From Cymbidium sinense (Eukaryota; Streptophyta; Magnoliopsida; Asparagales; Orchidaceae), in the NCBI GenBank assembly GCA_021442155.1, contig JAKCPB010001440.1, positions 1 through 64,000 on the forward strand: a stretch of DNA of 64,000 bases, read 5' to 3'. Of this stretch, positions 1 to 11,365 are shown piece after piece; within the stretch, counting starts at the first letter, position 1, and every line of letters starts with the position of its first letter. The notes below the pieces were generated by a model. That model worked only from the letters and a program-made list of their open reading frames with translations. It searched no databases and was not told the DNA's origin. The translations under genes and the position numbers were made by a program.

Positions 1-1500
1 AAAAATAAAATAAACTAAAATAAATAAAAAATAAATTAAATAAACCTAAACCAACCAGTTTACATAATTTAAAAATCAAATTAAAAAATTTTAAAATTTT
101 TTTTAAAAAAACCCTAACCCTAAACCCTTAACCCTAAACTTACAACCTTAAACCCTAAACCCTAGACCCTAATTCCTAAACTCTAAACCCTAAACCTTAA
201 ACCCTATAACCTACAACCCTAGACCCTAAACCCCAAACTATAAAACCTAAATCCTAAATCCTAAAAACTAAACCTAAACTAAATAAAATAAAAAAATAAA
301 ATAAATTATAAAACCTATGCCTTAAAAAGAAATAATAAAATAAAAGCCAAAACTTTAACCTAAACCTAAACTAAAAACTAAACCTAAACTTAAAATTAAA
401 AAAAATGAAAACCTAAACTAAACTAATAAAATAAATTAGACCTAAGAAAAGAAAACCTAAATAAAATAAAAACTAAATGTAAAATAAAAATAAAATAAAC
501 CTAAAATAAAATAAAATAAAAACTAAATAAAAATCTAAACCTAAAAAAAGTAACCTAAAAATAAATAAAAAATAAAACCTAAACCTTAAATTAAAAAAAA
601 ACTTGAACTTAAAATAAAAATAAAATAAACCTAAACCTAATCTAAAATAAACTAAACAACAATAAATAAAATCTAAACCTAAAGCTAAAATAAACTAAAC
701 CTAAACCCTAAACTAAACAAATTAAAAAAAAACTAAAATAAACCTAAACCTAAACATAAAAAGATAACCTAAAATTAACCTAAAATAAAATCCTAAGCCT
801 AAAAAAATAAAATAAAATCCTAAACCTTAACCTAAAAATAAATAATAAAACCTAAACACAAAAATAAAATAAAATTAAACTAAAAACAAACATAAACCTA
901 AACCTAAACTTAAAAAATAAACTAAAATAAACTAAAATAAAATAAATAAACATAAAATAAATAAACAAAATTATATTAAAATAGAAATAAACCTAAATAA
1001 AAATAAAAAATAAAATAGACTAAAATAAATAAAAATTAAACTAAATAAACCTAAACCTACTAATTTGCTTAATTAAAAAAAAAAATCTAAATCCACCATA
1101 AATCTAAAGTCTAAACTGACCCTAAACCTTAACTAACCCTAAACCCTAAACCCCCAAACCTAAACCCTAAACCTAAACCCAAACTTAAACCCTGACCCTA
1201 ACCTCACCCTAAACCCTCTAAACTCCCCACCTAAACCACATCACCCACTAAACCTCCTCCTAAACTCCCTTAAACTTCCACCCCTAACCACCTAAACTAA
1301 ACCCTCAAATCAACCTTCCTTAAACCTACTTTAAACCTAAACCTAAACCCTAAAACCTCCTATTAACCCTAAGTCAAAGCCTAAACCCTCCCCACCTCTA
1401 AACCCTCTAAACCTCAACCCCCAACCCTAAACCCCCAAACCCCTCACATAAACTTAAATTAAATAAATTAAAAAAACTATGCCATAACCTAATAAACCTA
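1..1500 (+). repeat. Telomere-like satellite, segment 1
   Basis: Degenerate higher-order satellite with no gene. It opens with the end of an AT-rich spacer and a boundary motif at 58-70 (gtttacataattt). A CCCTAAA-rich block follows at about 110-270, then an AT-rich spacer of taaa/taaaa/cctaaa words at about 270-1045 and a second, decayed boundary motif near 1060. A C-rich, strongly diverged telomere-like block at 1085-1450 has many CCC, CTCC and CCAC variants. The last 50 bases are the leader (attaaataaattaaaa and similar) that precedes most retrocopies of the glycine-rich protein. Confidence 0.9.
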
Positions 1501-1951
1501 AATGGGAAATTGATGATAGAAAAATCAATGTCACAAGCTCAATCTAGATCCCATGGAGGAGAAGGTGGAGGCTATTAGTAGTGGTGGTAGGGGATCTGGA
1601 GGTGTTGGTGGATATGGAGGTTGTGCTTATGGAGGTTGGAGGAGCGATGGAGGTTACAGCCATGGTGGTGGCCGAGGGAGAGATCTAAGATATGATGGTG
1701 GATCATGCTACTCAAGAGGCCGGGGTGGTTCAACTAGGAGATGGACAATGACAGATCCAATCTGTTGCTAATGGAACTATGTCTTTATAGTAGAGATGAT
1801 TCTAATTATCTAAGGTTTTTGATTTGCTCAATGTGAGCTCATTTTTTATCTATGTTGTCACTTGTGTCTTGCATAACTTGGTGTGTTACTTGGTTTATGA
1901 AATCAAAAAGAAGAAATGTTGAATCTCAATTTGTTCTCTATTAAAAAAAAA
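1501..1951 (+). pseudogene. Glycine-rich RNA-binding protein retrocopy 1
   Basis: 5'-truncated processed pseudogene of a plant glycine-rich RNA-binding protein (class IV GRP: one RRM plus a Gly-rich tail). The frame opening at 1501 reads NGK, then a decayed LDGR-like stretch, then SQAQSRS, matching the conserved end of the RRM (NGKELDGRNITVNEAQSR in the family). Stops occur at 1576. The Gly-rich tail continues one frame over, from about 1577 to 1760, with GGYGG and YSRGRGGS. A 3' UTR shared with the other copies follows (tttatagtagagatg, then ttgttctct), ending in an A-tract at 1943-1951. It lacks the first three quarters of the RRM, as in every copy. The 72-residue ORF at 1553-1771 covers the Gly tail but starts in the wrong frame. 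Confidence 0.8.
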
Positions 1952-3298
1952 TGTAAACCTTAAACTAAAACTTGAACCCTAGACCAAAACTAAAAAACAA
2001 AACCACAATCTTAAAACCCTAAACCTAAACCCTAAACCCTAAACTAAACACTAAACCTAAACCATAAACATAAAACCTTAAACCTAAATCCTAAACCCTA
2101 AACCCTAATCCCTAAACACTAAATCCTAAACCATAAACCATCTTAAACCCACCCTAAATAACCCTACCCTAAACCTAAACCCTAAACCACACCCTAAACT
2201 AAAAGAACCTAAAAACTAAACTAAATAAAATAATAAAATAAATAAATAAGCCTAAACTAAAAATAAAATAAAATAAAATAAAATAAAACCTAATCCTAAA
2301 CCTAAAATAAAATAATAAAATAAAAATAAAAAAATAAATAAATAAATAAACCTAAACTATATAAAAAAAATAAAATAAACTAAGAATAAAACCTAAATAA
2401 GATAAAACTAAATGTGAAATAAAATAAAAACCTAAAATAAAATTTAAAAAACTAAATAAAATCTAAACCTAAAAATAAACCTAAAATAAAATAAATATAA
2501 ATCTTGAACCCTAAACAAAAAAAACTAAACCTAAAATAAAAATAAAATAAACAAAATAAAATAAACCTAAACCTAAACTAAAAAATAAACTAAACTAAAA
2601 TAAAATAACCTAAACTAAAAGCTAAAATAAACAAACCTAAATACCTAAACTAAATAAAATAAAATAAATTAAAATAAATCTAAACCTAAACTAAAATAAA
2701 ATAAATTAAAATAAAACCTAAAACATAACTAAAAAAAAAAATAAAAAACCTAAAAAAAAATAAAAATAAAACTTAAACTTAAAAATAAATTGAAAATAAA
2801 CTAAAAAAAATATAAATAAACCTAAGCCTAAACTAAAAAAATAAACTAAAATAAAGACCTAAACAAAAAATAAATAAACCTAAAATAAAACTAAACTAAA
2901 TAAAAAAATAAATAAAATAAATGAAAATAAGTAAACTAAAATAAATAAAAAAATAAAACTAAATATAAACTAAACCTTTTAATTTTAAAAATATATAAAG
3001 AAAATAAAAAAATAAAAAACCCTAACCCTAAACCTAAACATTAAACCCTAAACCACACCACACCCTAAAACCATAAACTAAATGCTACTACAAACCTAAA
3101 TCATAAACCCTAAAACCCTAAAACCCTAAACCCTAAACCCTAAACCCTAAACCCTAAACCCTAAAACTTGAACACTAAACCCTAAACCCCAAACTCCAAA
3201 CCCCAAACCTAAATCTAAAGTAATTAAATAAATTAAAAAATAAACCTAAACCCTAAATCTTAATAAATCTATTCCTAAAGCTAAACCTAAACCCTAAG
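1952..3298 (+). repeat. Telomere-like satellite, segment 2
   Basis: One inter-retrocopy unit. CCCTAAA-rich block at about 1960-2215; AT-rich spacer at 2215-2960; decayed boundary motif near 2970-2990; second CCCTAAA block at 3015-3225. That block holds six perfect tandem heptamers at 3124-3165. The conserved leader (taattaaataaattaaaa, then cctaaaccctaag) runs to 3298. No gene seen. Confidence 0.9.
3124..3165 (+). repeat. Perfect CCCTAAA x6 tract
   Basis: Six uninterrupted plant-type telomere heptamers, C-rich on the + strand, inside an otherwise degenerate block. The - strand therefore carries six TTTAGGG runs, enough for a G-quadruplex in principle. Interstitial, not a chromosome end, because satellite and LINEs continue on both sides. 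Confidence 0.9.
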
Positions 3299-3759
3299 AA
3301 TGGGCAGAACATTGATGATAGGAACATCACCATCAACTAGGGTCAATCTAGATCTAATAGTGGAGGCGAAGGCGAAGGAAACAATTATCGTAGTGATGGT
3401 GGGGAATCTAGAGGTTCTGGTGGATATGGATGTGGAAGTTAGAGCAGTGGTGGCTATGGAGGTGGGAGGATCAATGAAGGTTACAGTCGTGGTGGTGCCG
3501 GAGGAAAAGATCGAGGATATAATGGTGGATCTCACTAGAGAGGTGGTTCGATGTGAACAGTGGCGAAGAAGATCCGATTTGTTGCATATGGAACATGTCT
3601 TCAATAGAGATGGTTTTAGTTATCTAGGGTTTTGATTTGTTCTATGTGATCATTTTTTATCTATGTCATTGCTTGTGTCTTAGGAAACTTAGTGTGTTAC
3701 ATGGTTGATGAAATCAAAATGAAGAAATGTTGAATCTGAATTTGTTCTCTGTTTAAAAA
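3299..3759 (+). pseudogene. Glycine-rich RNA-binding protein retrocopy 2
   Basis: One of the better-preserved copies. From the Asn codon at 3299 the frame reads NGQNIDDRNITIN, stop, GQSRS, then a Gly/Ser/Arg-rich tail (SGGEGEGNNYRSDGG, GGYG, YSRGGAGG, YNGGS). This matches the C-terminal end of a plant GRP RRM and its RGG-like tail. In-frame stops replace Gln after ITIN and occur in the tail. The usual GNWRN-stop terminus is damaged. The shared 3' UTR runs to ttgttctct and a short A-rich end near 3759. ORFs of 111 residues (+, 3300-3635) and 105 residues (-, 3287-3604) here are shifted-frame and antisense shadows. Confidence 0.85.
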
Positions 3760-5216
3760 TAAATCCAAAAACCTATAACTCGAAAATAAAACTTGAACCC
3801 TAAACCTAAACCCTAAACCCTAAACCACAAAAATAAAAATAAATAATAAAAAAAATAAAAAAAACCTAATACTTTAATCCCTAAACCCTAAAACATACAA
3901 AAACCCTAAACCCACGAACCCAAAACCTAAAAAACCTAAAAAACCTAAATAAAACTAAATAAAACAAAAAATAAACTTAAATAAAATAAATAAAAATAAA
4001 ATAAAAAACCAAAACTAAAACCAAAATCTAAAAGTACATTAAAATAAGGAATACAAATTAAACTAAAATAGAATAAATAAAAACCTAAAATGAACTAAAA
4101 AATAAAATAAACAAAAAAAATAAAAAACCTAAATAAAATAAAAATTAAGAGAAAAATAAAAATAAATACAAAATAAAATATAATAAAATAATTAAAAACC
4201 TAAACCTAAAAATAAAATAAAATAAAATAAAAAAAAATAAACCTATAAACTAAAACTAAAAATAAAAATAAACTAAACTAAATAAAATAAACCTAAACTA
4301 AACTAAATAAAATAAAATAAACTAAAAAAACCTAAACCTAAATAAAAAATAAACCTAAAATAAAATTAAAATAAAACCTAAAATCTAAACCTAAAAATAA
4401 AATAAAAACTTAAACCTAAAAAATAAAAATTAAAACCTAAAACCTAAAAATAAAATAAAATAAAAACTAAAATAAAATATAAACTAAACCTAAACCTAAA
4501 TAAATAAAATAAAAATAAACTAAAGATAAAAATAAAAAATAAATAAAAGAAACTTAATAAAATAAAAAAAATAAATGATGAAAATAAATTTAAAATAAAC
4601 TAAAATAAATAAAAATTAAATAAACTAAAGAACCTAAAACATGGGTTTGCTTAATTTAAAAATAAAACTAAAACCTAAACTAACCTGTGCCCTAAAATTT
4701 TAAAACTGACACCTGACCTGACCATGACCTAAACCCACCTACACCTAAACCCTAAACCTTAATCCAGGCCATCTGACCAAAGATCTTGGGCTCTCCCTAA
4801 AATAAAGATAAGATAAACAAAATAACCCCAGACCCTGAGCCCCAGGCGTTCCACAACCTAACCTAAGGCTCACACCTGACCATAATAACCCTGGGCCCTG
4901 ACTTAATCCTAAAGCATACCAACCCTGGAGACCTAAATCATAAAGTAAACACTTGCTTTGCTTTTAAAAAAATCTAAACCCTAACCCACCCTCCTCCATA
5001 CCTGCACTAAACTTACACCCTACCCTAAAACCACCCTCCAACCTAAACCCTAAACCCTAAACCCTAAAACTCTAAAATCTAAAAAGCACAAACATCTGAC
5101 TAAAACCCAAACCTTAAACCATAAACCATAAACCCCAAACCTAAACCTAAACCTAAAGCAACTAAATAAATTAAAAATTAACCTATGCCTTAAATAAAAT
5201 AAACCTAAACCCTAAG
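3760..5216 (+). repeat. Telomere-like satellite, segment 3
   Basis: CCCTAAA block at about 3780-3950, AT-rich spacer at 3950-4640, boundary motif variant near 4645-4660 (gtttgcttaattt). An unusual C/G-richer patch follows at 4680-4975 (separate entry), then CCCTAAA-like sequence at 4975-5160 and the retrocopy leader at about 5150-5216. No gene seen. Confidence 0.85.
4680..4975 (+). repeat. Anomalous CCTGA/CCCTGG-bearing patch
   Basis: Roughly 300 bases at the position of a CCCTAAA block, but with words such as cctgacctgacc, ccctgagccccagg and ccctgggccctg, plus stretches with no telomere-like parsing (ggccatctgaccaaagatct). Its G content is far above the surrounding satellite. No ORF, no LINE or retrocopy similarity that I can see. 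It is either a diverged block, a small unrelated insertion or a base-calling artefact. Confidence 0.6.
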
Positions 5217-5675
5217 AATGGCGAGGAAGCAGGAATCACCATCAACCAGGCTCAATCTAGATCTAGCGGTGGATGCGAAGGTGGAGTCAGTAATTATTGT
5301 AGTGGTGGTGAGGAATCTAGAGGTGATAGTGGATATGGAGGTGGTGGTGGGAGCAATGATGATAATGAGGGAGGAGTGAGGTTACAAAATGATGGTGGAG
5401 AGATCATGGATATGATGGTGGATCCAACTACTCAAGAGGCCGGGGTGGTTTTGATGGGAATTAGAGAAACTAAAGAACGATCGATCTGATATGCTGCTTC
5501 TAGAATTGTGTCTTTATAGTAGAGATGGTTCTAGTTATCTAAGGTTTTTGATTTGCTCTATGTGTGCTCATTCATAATCTACGTTGTAGCTTGTGTCTTA
5601 CAAAACATGGTGTGTTACTTGATTGATGAAATCGAAAAGAAGAAATATTGAATCTAAATTTGTTCTTTAAAAAAA
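5217..5675 (+). pseudogene. Glycine-rich RNA-binding protein retrocopy 3
   Basis: Starts at the same point as the other copies (after cctaag). The frame at 5217 reads NGEEAG, then ITINQAQSRSSGG, an uninterrupted match to the GRP RRM C-terminus apart from a short deletion where QNLDGRN should be. The Gly-rich tail (YCSGGEESRG, GYGGGGGS) then loses frame. Near the end the codons give SRGRGGFDGN-stop-RN-stop: a TAG sits where the family usually has Trp in its GNWRN terminus. 3' UTR and A-tract end near 5675. Confidence 0.85.
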
Positions 5676-5964
5676 TACCAAAACCTAAGCCCTAAACTAA
5701 ACCCTACAAACCCTAAACAAACCTAAATCCCCAAACCTAAACTAACCCTAAACTCTCAAACTAAACCTACACTAAACTCCTAAATCACACCCTAAACCCT
5801 AAACCCTAAACCAAAACCCTAAACTAACTACCCTAAACCTAAACCTCAAACTAAACCTAAACCCACCACCACACTAAACATAAACCCTAAACTAAACCCC
5901 TTTCTAATAAACTAAAAATAAACCTAAACCCTAAAACCTAATAAACTAAACCTAAACCTAAATT
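5676..5964 (+). repeat. Telomere-like block upstream of L1-A
   Basis: CCCTAAA/CCTAAAC-rich degenerate array with many C-run and CCACC variants. It forms the 5' flank of L1-A; the seam is near aaattctag at 5960-5966. No gene. Confidence 0.9.
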
Positions 5965-6203
5965 CTAGTAGGTGAGACATCTCACGTTGACTACATCCCT
6001 TTTTGTACAAACCCACTTCGCCATGACCTCATGCTATGTGGTGACCCTTTTCCCTCTCATTTTTTTGGCATTTTTTGGTGTACTTGATTGTTTGGTGTGA
6101 TTCTCATTGGATTCTTTCTGAATTGGCCATTGCCACTTTCATATTTTACTTGGAGTGATGCCTGGCCATCTTCCCAATGATTCCATGAGTGAAACTAGAT
6201 CCA

Positions 6204-7622
6204 ATGGATCCTAGTAGGGCATCAACTACCTTGGTCGCAAAATCATTCAAAGACATCCTCACTAGTTAAGATAGCTGTTCAAGTGAGTCCTTGGAACTTA
6301 TTTTGACTTCTTTTTTCTTATGGTTATGTGCTTTGATTTGATTATGGAAAAGCTTGCTAAGCCATTTGAATTTACTTTAGTTGGAAAGTTTACTCTTTGT
6401 AGGCTAAATCTAGAAAACATTCGCTCTTTCTTTCATAGTCTAAAACTTTCAGGTGCTTTTCTGATTGGTTTAATTAATCCCCACCACATTTTGATTCAGT
6501 TAACAAATGATTTGGATTACTCACATATTGTTGCTCATCATTCTTATTTTATTTTAAATTTTCAAATGAGGTTGCTGAAATGGACTCCACTATTTGATAT
6601 TAGGGAAGAATCCCCAATCATTATGGTTTGGATTTCTCTCCCCAATATGTGAATTCATTTCATTAATCATCAGTTCCTTTTGCTGTAGGTGCTTTATTTG
6701 GGTTATTGATGATCAACAATTATGAAATCTTGACCTTCTATTCCTAGAATCCTTATTGAATTGGACATTACCCAGAAACACCTCAAAGAAATCTAATTGG
6801 GATTTGAAAATTATGGTTATATGTTGAAAGTTGACTTTGAAAATTTTCCTATCTTTTATTCTCATTGTAAAATCCACGGGCATGATAATTTTGAATCATG
6901 CTCTAAAAGAAAATTCTTGTTAAGGAAACTATTGTTCCTAACCCTAGGCTAACCATTGTTAAATATCAAAAAGTTAATTCGAAAAAAGATTCATTGAATG
7001 TTCCTAATAAGGCTATTTTACCTCTTATTTCTTCTATTGAAGGTTTCTAATGTGGAAAATAATAATTCTCTAAACTTTTGAATGATGATTTTTTTCCTCT
7101 AGTCGATCCTTATACCTTTGATTGATGAAAATGAAGCTTTAATTAAAAATATTAGTGGTGATATCAATGTTATGCATCATTTGAATTCAATGGAGAATAT
7201 GGCTTTGGTTTCTCATGATATTTAGTTTTAAAAACCTGACTTTACTTTACTTCAAGATGATTTAAATTCTTAAAAAGATTTGGTTTTGTCTAATAATCTG
7301 AGTATCAAAGAAGAAGGGCTAAAATTTTCACACTTGCCTTCTTAATAAATCTATTTCAGCTCCCTCTCTTGCTATACCCAATGCTCATTTTCCTTTAATG
7401 AATTCTAATGGCTTGGAAGAAGGAGAACACACTTCTATACAGGAGACTTCCCCTAAAAATATGACTAATGTTGCTAAATAGTTCTCGGATGATGATTCTA
7501 TGGGAAAAGGATATGGTTTCCAAAGTTATCATGCTAAAAAGAAAACAAATGTTAAAAAATTCCCTCCCAAATTGTCCAAAAACACTAGATCTACTGCAAC
7601 CTCCCTCTCCTCCCTAAATTAA
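6204..7622 (+). pseudogene. L1-A ORF1 (DUF4283/zinc-knuckle protein), broken
   Basis: Remnant of the L1 nucleic-acid-binding ORF1 protein. A start at 6204 reads MDPSRASTTLVAKSFKDIL, matched by MDPTRAS in L1-D and MDASARAS in L1-B. The open stretch 6320-6652 carries the DUF4283-like core: EFTLVGKFTLCRLNLENIR, SGAFLIGLINPHHILIQL, MRLLKWTPLFDIREESP and VWISLPNM. After stops near 6655 the homology resumes: FENYGYMLKVDFENFP, then HCKIHGHDNFESC, a decayed CCHC zinc knuckle without its first Cys. An acidic Ser-rich linker and a basic end (YHAKKKTNVKK) lead to a stop about 30 bases before ORF2. In other plant L1s this protein binds element RNA. Confidence 0.8.
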
Positions 7623-7651
7623 CCTTTTCTTAACCCCTTTTTTATTTCCTT

Positions 7652-8320
7652 ATGTTTAATTTTCTTATTTAGAATGTTAGAGGGATCGGTACCCCTCTCT
7701 ATTTGTAACCATATTAGAAACCTTTGTCATATTGATAATATTTCTTTACTTATTATTTTGGAGCCTTTTATTCATGCAAACAAAATTAAACATGTTGATA
7801 GAATGATCAATTTCAAAAAATTTTGCTCTAATGTTAGTAATAAAACTTGGTGTTTTTGGAATAATTTTGTGGAGGTTTCTATTCCTGATGATTTGCAACA
7901 AGTTGTTAATGCTCAAATATCTTATGGTGACTATTTTTCATTGGGCTCTTTTGTCTATGCATCTTGTAATATATCTAGTAGAAATCTTCTTTGGGAAAAT
8001 TTAAGGAATTTGGCTACCTCTTTTAATAAATGTTCATTTGTTGGTGGGGATTTCAACACTATATTTTATTCTCATCTAAATGAAGTGGTGGTTGTTCTCT
8101 TAATATTCATTCCATGGAAAAATTTTCCAATATGATCCCTCATTGTAATTTGATTGATATTGGCTTTAAGGGTTCAAATTCTACTTAACAAAACTCTAGA
8201 CTTTGGCAAATGATGGACCAGATTCTTTTTAATACTCAATGAATTACTTAATGGCTTATTACTTCTATCGATCATTTAAGCAGAACCTTATTGGATCATG
8301 CTCTTTTTTTAGTTTCAATT
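7652..8320 (+). pseudogene. L1-A ORF2 N-terminus: APE endonuclease, broken
   Basis: ORF2 starts at 7652 with MFNFLI-stop-NVRG, where the relative L1-B reads MFNFLIWNVRG; here Trp TGG has become TAG. A one-base shift leads into the 153-residue open stretch 7674-8135 (NHIRNLCHIDN, LLIILEPFIHANKI, QQVVNAQISYGDYFSLGSF, SFVGGDFNTI). GGDFN at about 8043-8060 is the conserved catalytic-region motif of L1 APE endonucleases. The C-terminal SDHAPL motif is altered to LDHALF near 8300. The normal role is nicking target DNA so that reverse transcription can be primed there. Confidence 0.85.
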
Positions 8321-8399
8321 AAAGATAACTCTAAAAGATTAAAAAATTTCTCTCATTTTAGATTTTAGAACATGTGGATTCAACATAGTGATTTCTTTA

Positions 8400-9870
8400 A
8401 TGCCATAACTAACAATTGGAAAGCTCCCTTACATCCTAACAATTTGATTACAGGGATGATTGGTTTAAGCTTAAAAGACTTAAACAAAATCTAGGTTGGT
8501 GGAACAAGCATTATTTTAAAAACCATTTTGCTAATATCAAAGAAATGGAAAAATTGGTTTGTGATCTTGAAGTATCTATTAGGTCTGATCTTACTAAGAT
8601 TAAGGAATTGAATGGGGTGAAAGATAAACTTATTAATTTTCAAAATATGAAAGAGACTTATTAGCACCAAAAAGCTACTAACAAACATATTGCGGATGGT
8701 GATAGAAATACTAGATATCTCAATTCTTTAATTAATAAAAAGAGAGCTTTAAATAATATTCAAAAAATTAATGATGACAATGGAGAATGGATTATGGAGA
8801 ATAATGATATTAAGGATTTGGCCATTATTTGCTTTAGAAGTATGCTTAATAAGAGTTTCTCTTATGAATTTATCTCTAAATCACACTTGATTCCTTCTAT
8901 TATAACCAATAATGACAATGATTTACTATTACTATGAGTGAGGAAATTTTAAAGTTCTTAATACATGAACATAGATTCTTAAGTCGGGTTTCACTTCTTA
9001 ATTTTTTCAAAATTATTAAAAAATGATTTGGTTGAGGCAATGGCTGAATTTTCTAATGGTAATCTTTTTCCTAGATATTTTTCTAGTACTTTTAATATTC
9101 TCATGCCTAAGAAAGATAATCTAGACTACTGGAGTGAATTTAGACCTATTAGTCTTTGCACCTTCTTCAATAAGCTGATTTCCAAATTTCTAACCAACAG
9201 GATTAGTCCATTACTTCATAGGATTATCTCTCTAAACCAAATTGGTTTTATTAGAGATAGATTTATTTCTGATAATATTCTGCTTGCTCACCAATTAATT
9301 CATGATTTAAATGCTAAGACTAGAGGTGGCAACATTCTGTTTAAATTAGATATTGCTAAAGCTTTTGACAATATATCTTTAGATTTCTTTATCCATATTC
9401 TGAATTTATTTGGGTTAACTAATAAAATTATCTTTCATATTAAAAATTGTATTAATAATGCCTGGTTTTCTATTTTTCTTAATGGGGATTCCTTGGGCTT
9501 CTTTCCTTCTTCCCATGGCCAAAGACAAGGGGATCCTCTATCTCTGCATTATTTATTATTATTGATGAGTACTTATCTAGGAGCAAAGATCTATTCTTAA
9601 ACAATCTAATTTATTATAGAACTCTTGGTGGTCTTCTTGTTTCTCATTTAAGCTTTGTAGATGATTTCATTATTTTTTGCAATGCTTCTATTCATCATAT
9701 CAAGAATCTCAAAAAATTTTTAAATAAATTTGGTAGAGAAAGTGGTCTATCTATCAATGATCACAAAAGTTGTTTTATTACTTCTTCAACATCAGCAATA
9801 ATAAAATTAATCAAATCCTACATATTACAAACTTTAAACATCAACACCTTCCTCTTTAGTACTTGTGCTC
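8400..9870 (+). pseudogene. L1-A ORF2 reverse transcriptase region, broken
   Basis: The linker between endonuclease and RT is recognisable (NKHIADGDRNTRYLNSLIN, then KKRALNNIQKI at 8660-8780). The RT proper has its longest open stretch at 9028-9600 (190 residues): WSEFRPISLCTFFNKLISKF, QIGFIRDRFISDNILLAHQL, motif A FKLDIAKAFDNIS at about 9340-9375, and GQRQGDPLS near 9520-9545. A frameshift follows. The catalytic motif reads FVDD at 9654-9665, against FADD/YADD in functional L1s; both aspartates remain. Premature stops and frameshifts on both sides make it non-functional. Most other small ORFs in the span, such as 8491-8688 on the - strand, are shadows. Confidence 0.9.
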
Positions 9871-11365
9871 CTCTTTTAAAGGAAAATGATCCCATTTTTT
9901 TATGAGTTAATTCAAAATGTTTTAAATAAAATTTCTATTTGGGAATTTTGTTTACTTTCTTTTGGTGGCAGGCTCACTATTCTTATAAGCACTCTCAATT
10001 CAATGCCTCTTTATTTGATTTAAACTATTATACCCACTAATGCTACTCTTATCAGAATTAATCGCTTGTTTAATAAATATTTTTGTGGATCCAATAATTC
10101 TACTAAAAGAATGCATTGGACTTCCTAGTGTAAATTCTATGGTCCCTTGGGTGAAGGTGGTCTTGGTTGCAAACCAATTCATGAAGCTATTATTATCTTC
10201 TCTCATAAGCTCTAGTGGAATTTTAGAAAGAATGGTAGCCTTTGGGCTAATTTTATGATGAAAAATTATTGCCAAGGTAAACACCCTCTTATTTTTGCTT
10301 ATAAAGTTGGTGACTCTCCGGTTTGGAATTGGCTTTGCTCCATTAAATGGGTTGTTGAACCCTTAATATCATGGGGTATTCATTCAGGTTCTTCTTTTGT
10401 TTGGAAAGACAATTGGATTAGCAATGGCCTTATTGACCCCCTTTTATTTACCCACTCTACTGCAGCTATCAAAGTTAACTCTTTCTAGCATAATAACACT
10501 TGGAATGAAAATAAACCAAAAAATTATATCCCTATTTCTACTTTAGATAACTTTAGAAATATCCTTATTTTCTCTAACAAACTCAAATTCTCTTTAAGCT
10601 TTCTTACAATGGTGATTTTGTTCTTAAAGAGGTTTGGAATTTTACTAGAGATAAGCAAAACTCCTCTAATGTTTTCAATAAACTTTGGAACAATATCATT
10701 CCCATTTCTTATTCAATTTTAGCTTAGAGGATTTTGAATATTTATTCTTGTGGACTCTTTATTCTAGAATAAAGGGTTTCATTTTCTTTCAAAGTGCCAT
10801 TATTACTTTCATATTGAAAATGTTAATCATGTTTTTGTCAATGGTGCTATTGCTTCAAATTTATGGTTATGGTATGATGATTTACTTAATACTAACAACT
10901 TTCATGGCTCTCTTTCCATATATCAACTTCTTGAAGTATTTTTCCAAAAAATTATGAAATGTCATATCAAAGTTCTAGTTATAACCCTTATTTTCTTCTA
11001 GATGGACAAAATGATGCAATATCATGGTATTCCTATGATCCATAAAAGGATCCTGGCTAGAACCAAAGAAAAAATTAATGCTCTATTTTATGCCAATCTT
11101 GTTAGCATCATTCATTTTAGTGGATATAAATTTGTGGCTAAAAGATGGGTATCATTTTGCCTGATGTTGACTGTTATAAGAGAGCTATGATTATCCATTG
11201 GATCAAACCCATAGAAAATTTGATTATAGTGACTACTGATGGTTATGTTTCTTTCAAAAAATATGGTTATGGTGGTATTCTTTGGTATTCTAAAGGTATT
11301 ATCATTTGTGCTTTTTCCTATCCTATCAAAGCCTATTATGTTATGGGGTTTGCCATATCTTTGGA
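9870..11365 (+). pseudogene. L1-A ORF2 C-terminus with truncated RNase H remnant
   Basis: Post-RT part of ORF2 in several frames. It includes a region similar to plant L1 zf-RVT segments (GDSPVWNWLCSIKW at about 10310-10350, LAWRILN near 10720, ENVNHVFVNGAI near 10810). An RNase H-like start follows at about 11190-11330 (WIKPIENLIIV, TTDGYVSFKKYGYGGI, YSKG), equivalent to the family pattern LNTDGS. Compared with L1-B, about 300 bases or more covering the rest of RNase H and the ORF2 end are missing after about 11345, where the 3' UTR begins directly. RNase H at this place is known from some plant L1 lineages. Confidence 0.7.

Noticed and set aside
3287..3604. Ser/Thr-rich - strand ORF (also 42825-43097 and 54267-54522)
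   Set aside because: Antisense of GGT/GGA glycine codons, which automatically gives Ser/Thr/Pro-rich open frames.
5965..5985. Small inverted repeat gtgagacatctcac at the L1-A 5' end
   Set aside because: Only 6-bp arms and not present in L1-B or L1-D; probably chance.
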